Below, piece by piece: positions 6,682 through 7,683 of a DNA stretch of 7,683 bases (position 1 is its first letter; each line of letters opens with the position of its first letter). Source of the DNA: CAZAGT01 sp964484515 (GTDB taxonomy: Bacteria > Desulfobacterota > DSM-4660 > Desulfatiglandales > HGW-15); NCBI GenBank assembly GCA_964484515.1, contig CAZAGT010000253.1:1-7683 (forward strand). The letters run 5' to 3'. Under the pieces are notes generated by a model. The model had not been told where the DNA came from. It worked only from the letters and a program-made list of their open reading frames with translations, and did no database searches. A program made the position numbers and the translations under genes.

Positions 6682-7472
6682 TTATGAGTGGCCTTGTAAC
6701 CGTCCATCGCAAACAAGGCCGCCCCGAACGCACCCGTAAACTGAGGGTACTCTGGAACCAGGACCTCCCGGCCGCTGATCTCGGCGATCATGGTCACCAG
6801 GATCGGATTATGGGCTACCACGCCTCCGGTTACGACGACCCTCTCAGTCCAGGGTTCCATCTCCATGACCCGCTTGATCACCGACAAGAAAAGCGCTTTC
6901 ACGATGTCGGGCACCTCGTATCCTTGTCTGATCTTCTCTAGCACCTCCGTTGCAGAAAAAACGGTGCAGTAGCTTCCGAGTTCGACCGAACGAGTGGACT
7001 GTTGCGCTAACATATTCATGCGGTCCAGGGGAATGTCAAGGCGCACGGACATCTCCTCCAAGAAGGCGCCCGTTCCGGCGGCGCACTTCCGATTCATCTT
7101 AAAGCTGGAACGCCCACCCGCAGCGTCAACCTTGATGACCTTGTTATCCTGACCCCCGATGTCAATGATCGTGATGGCCATCGGAAAATAGTGATAACAG
7201 CCCCGCGCATGACAGCTGATCTCGGTCTTGGCCTCCTGAGCGAAAGTGACGTTCCGGCGGCCATACCCAGTCGAGACCGCTTTCTCGACATCAGCGCCAC
7301 TCAGCTGCGCTGCCTGCAATGCCGTCTCTAGGCAGCTTTGCGCCGACGCCGCAAAATCGGTACCCGACTTCCGTACGGCCCGTCCAATCAGGGATTTTTC
7401 AGCGTCAAGGACGGCCACCTTTGTTCGCGAAGCACCGACGTCAATCCCAACAAAAGCAGGGCCTGTGGGCAT
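6678..7472 (-). CDS. Acyl-CoA dehydratase/benzoyl-CoA reductase activase-type ATPase (HgdC/BadF/BcrA family)
   Basis: This family (ASKHA fold, [4Fe-4S] homodimer) hydrolyses ATP to push one electron at low potential into 2-hydroxyacyl-CoA dehydratases or class I benzoyl-CoA reductases. The protein has 264 residues, typical of HgdC-like activases. Visible are the N-terminal nucleotide motif GIDVGASRTK (9-18), TEISCHARG (83-91), IDIGGQDNKVIK (103-114), the cluster cysteine C130 in NRKCAAGTGAF, a second cluster cysteine C169 in GSYCTVFSATEV, and VTGGVVAHNP (214-223). The ATG at 7472 lacks a close ribosome binding site; AAAGGA lies about 16 bases upstream. It appears to be the first gene of the operon. 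No dehydratase or reductase subunit is in the window, so its partner is unknown. Confidence 0.93.
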   Translation of the reverse strand: MPTGPAFVGIDVGASRTKVAVLDAEKSLIGRAVRKSGTDFAASAQSCLETALQAAQLSGADVEKAVSTGYGRRNVTFAQEAKTEISCHARGCYHYFPMAITIIDIGGQDNKVIKVDAAGGRSSFKMNRKCAAGTGAFLEEMSVRLDIPLDRMNMLAQQSTRSVELGSYCTVFSATEVLEKIRQGYEVPDIVKALFLSVIKRVMEMEPWTERVVVTGGVVAHNPILVTMIAEISGREVLVPEYPQFTGAFGAALFAMDGYKATHK

Positions 7473-7683
7473 CTTACTTTGAGATCAGTCCTTTCTTTCT
7501 ACGTACGACCCTGAATGAACCAAGATCCAATCAGGAAGTGTCCAACCACCGACTATCAACGGTCAATGTGGAACCGAACCCTCGTATGAAACGTCATGAA
7601 ATGAGGTTTATGATATCTTAGCGCCTGTCCATGGGGGTCTCTTTTCAAGAAACGAAACGTTACCTGCTCGAACGCTGAAGAAG
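7473..7683 (-). promoter_or_regulatory. Upstream region of the activase operon
   Basis: These 211 bases precede the activase gene and should carry the operon promoter unless more operon genes lie beyond the right edge. No convincing -35/-10 pair is seen; TTGACC at 7565-7560 on the - strand is a possible -35 without a good -10 partner. On the + strand GAACC occurs three times (7517-7521, 7571-7575, 7576-7580, the last two in direct tandem), the same core as in the 2810-3152 gap. An open - strand frame without a start runs from the right edge to about 7560, but it has no family features. Confidence 0.35.

Noticed and set aside
7631..7675. 14-codon open frame on the + strand (starts MGVSFQET)
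   Set aside because: It has no ribosome binding site, is very short, and has no supporting context.

Overview
The window looks like bacterial chromosome with moderately high GC and dense coding. It holds one gene on the + strand, cut by the left edge, and five genes on the - strand. The gene set is a formate--tetrahydrofolate ligase, a HgdC/BadF-type activase ATPase with an Fe-S cysteine pair, an acyl-CoA ligase, a thiolase and a YkgJ-type cysteine-cluster protein. This suggests an anaerobe or facultative anaerobe that handles CoA-thioesters and one-carbon units. Desulfobacterota (Deltaproteobacteria) or an NC10/Rokubacteria-like lineage would fit, but that is inference from gene content and no taxonomic marker is present.

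Layout. Positions 2-1189 (+) are the C-terminal ~395 residues of formate--tetrahydrofolate ligase. It ends at a perfect 19-bp inverted repeat (1207-1250) that lies between convergent genes and probably terminates transcription both ways. Positions 1421-2809 (-) are a glutamate-1-semialdehyde-aminotransferase-like class III aminotransferase. It is intact except for a single in-frame TAA at codon 164. Positions 2810-3152 are a 343-base non-coding gap with small hairpins and an unusual cluster of GGTTCA/TGAACC motifs.

Positions 3153-7472 (-) are a tight four-gene operon. In transcription order it reads: activase ATPase (6678-7472), AMP-forming acyl-CoA ligase (5059-6681), thiolase (3868-5058) and YkgJ-family cysteine-rich protein (3153 to about 3905). 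The junctions are a 4-base GTGA overlap, a zero-base gap and a short overlap, so co-translation is likely. The last 211 bases (7473-7683) are the presumed 5' leader of this operon; I see no gene there.

How the genes may work together (inference). The ligase would activate a carboxylic acid to its CoA ester. The activase would drive ATP-dependent one-electron transfer to a 2-hydroxyacyl-CoA dehydratase or benzoyl-CoA-reductase-type partner that is not in this window. The thiolase would cleave or condense the resulting acyl-CoA. The YkgJ protein could bind metal or serve an Fe-S function. The most notable points are the lone stop codon in an otherwise preserved aminotransferase, the activase operon without a visible partner, and the motif cluster in the two non-coding stretches.
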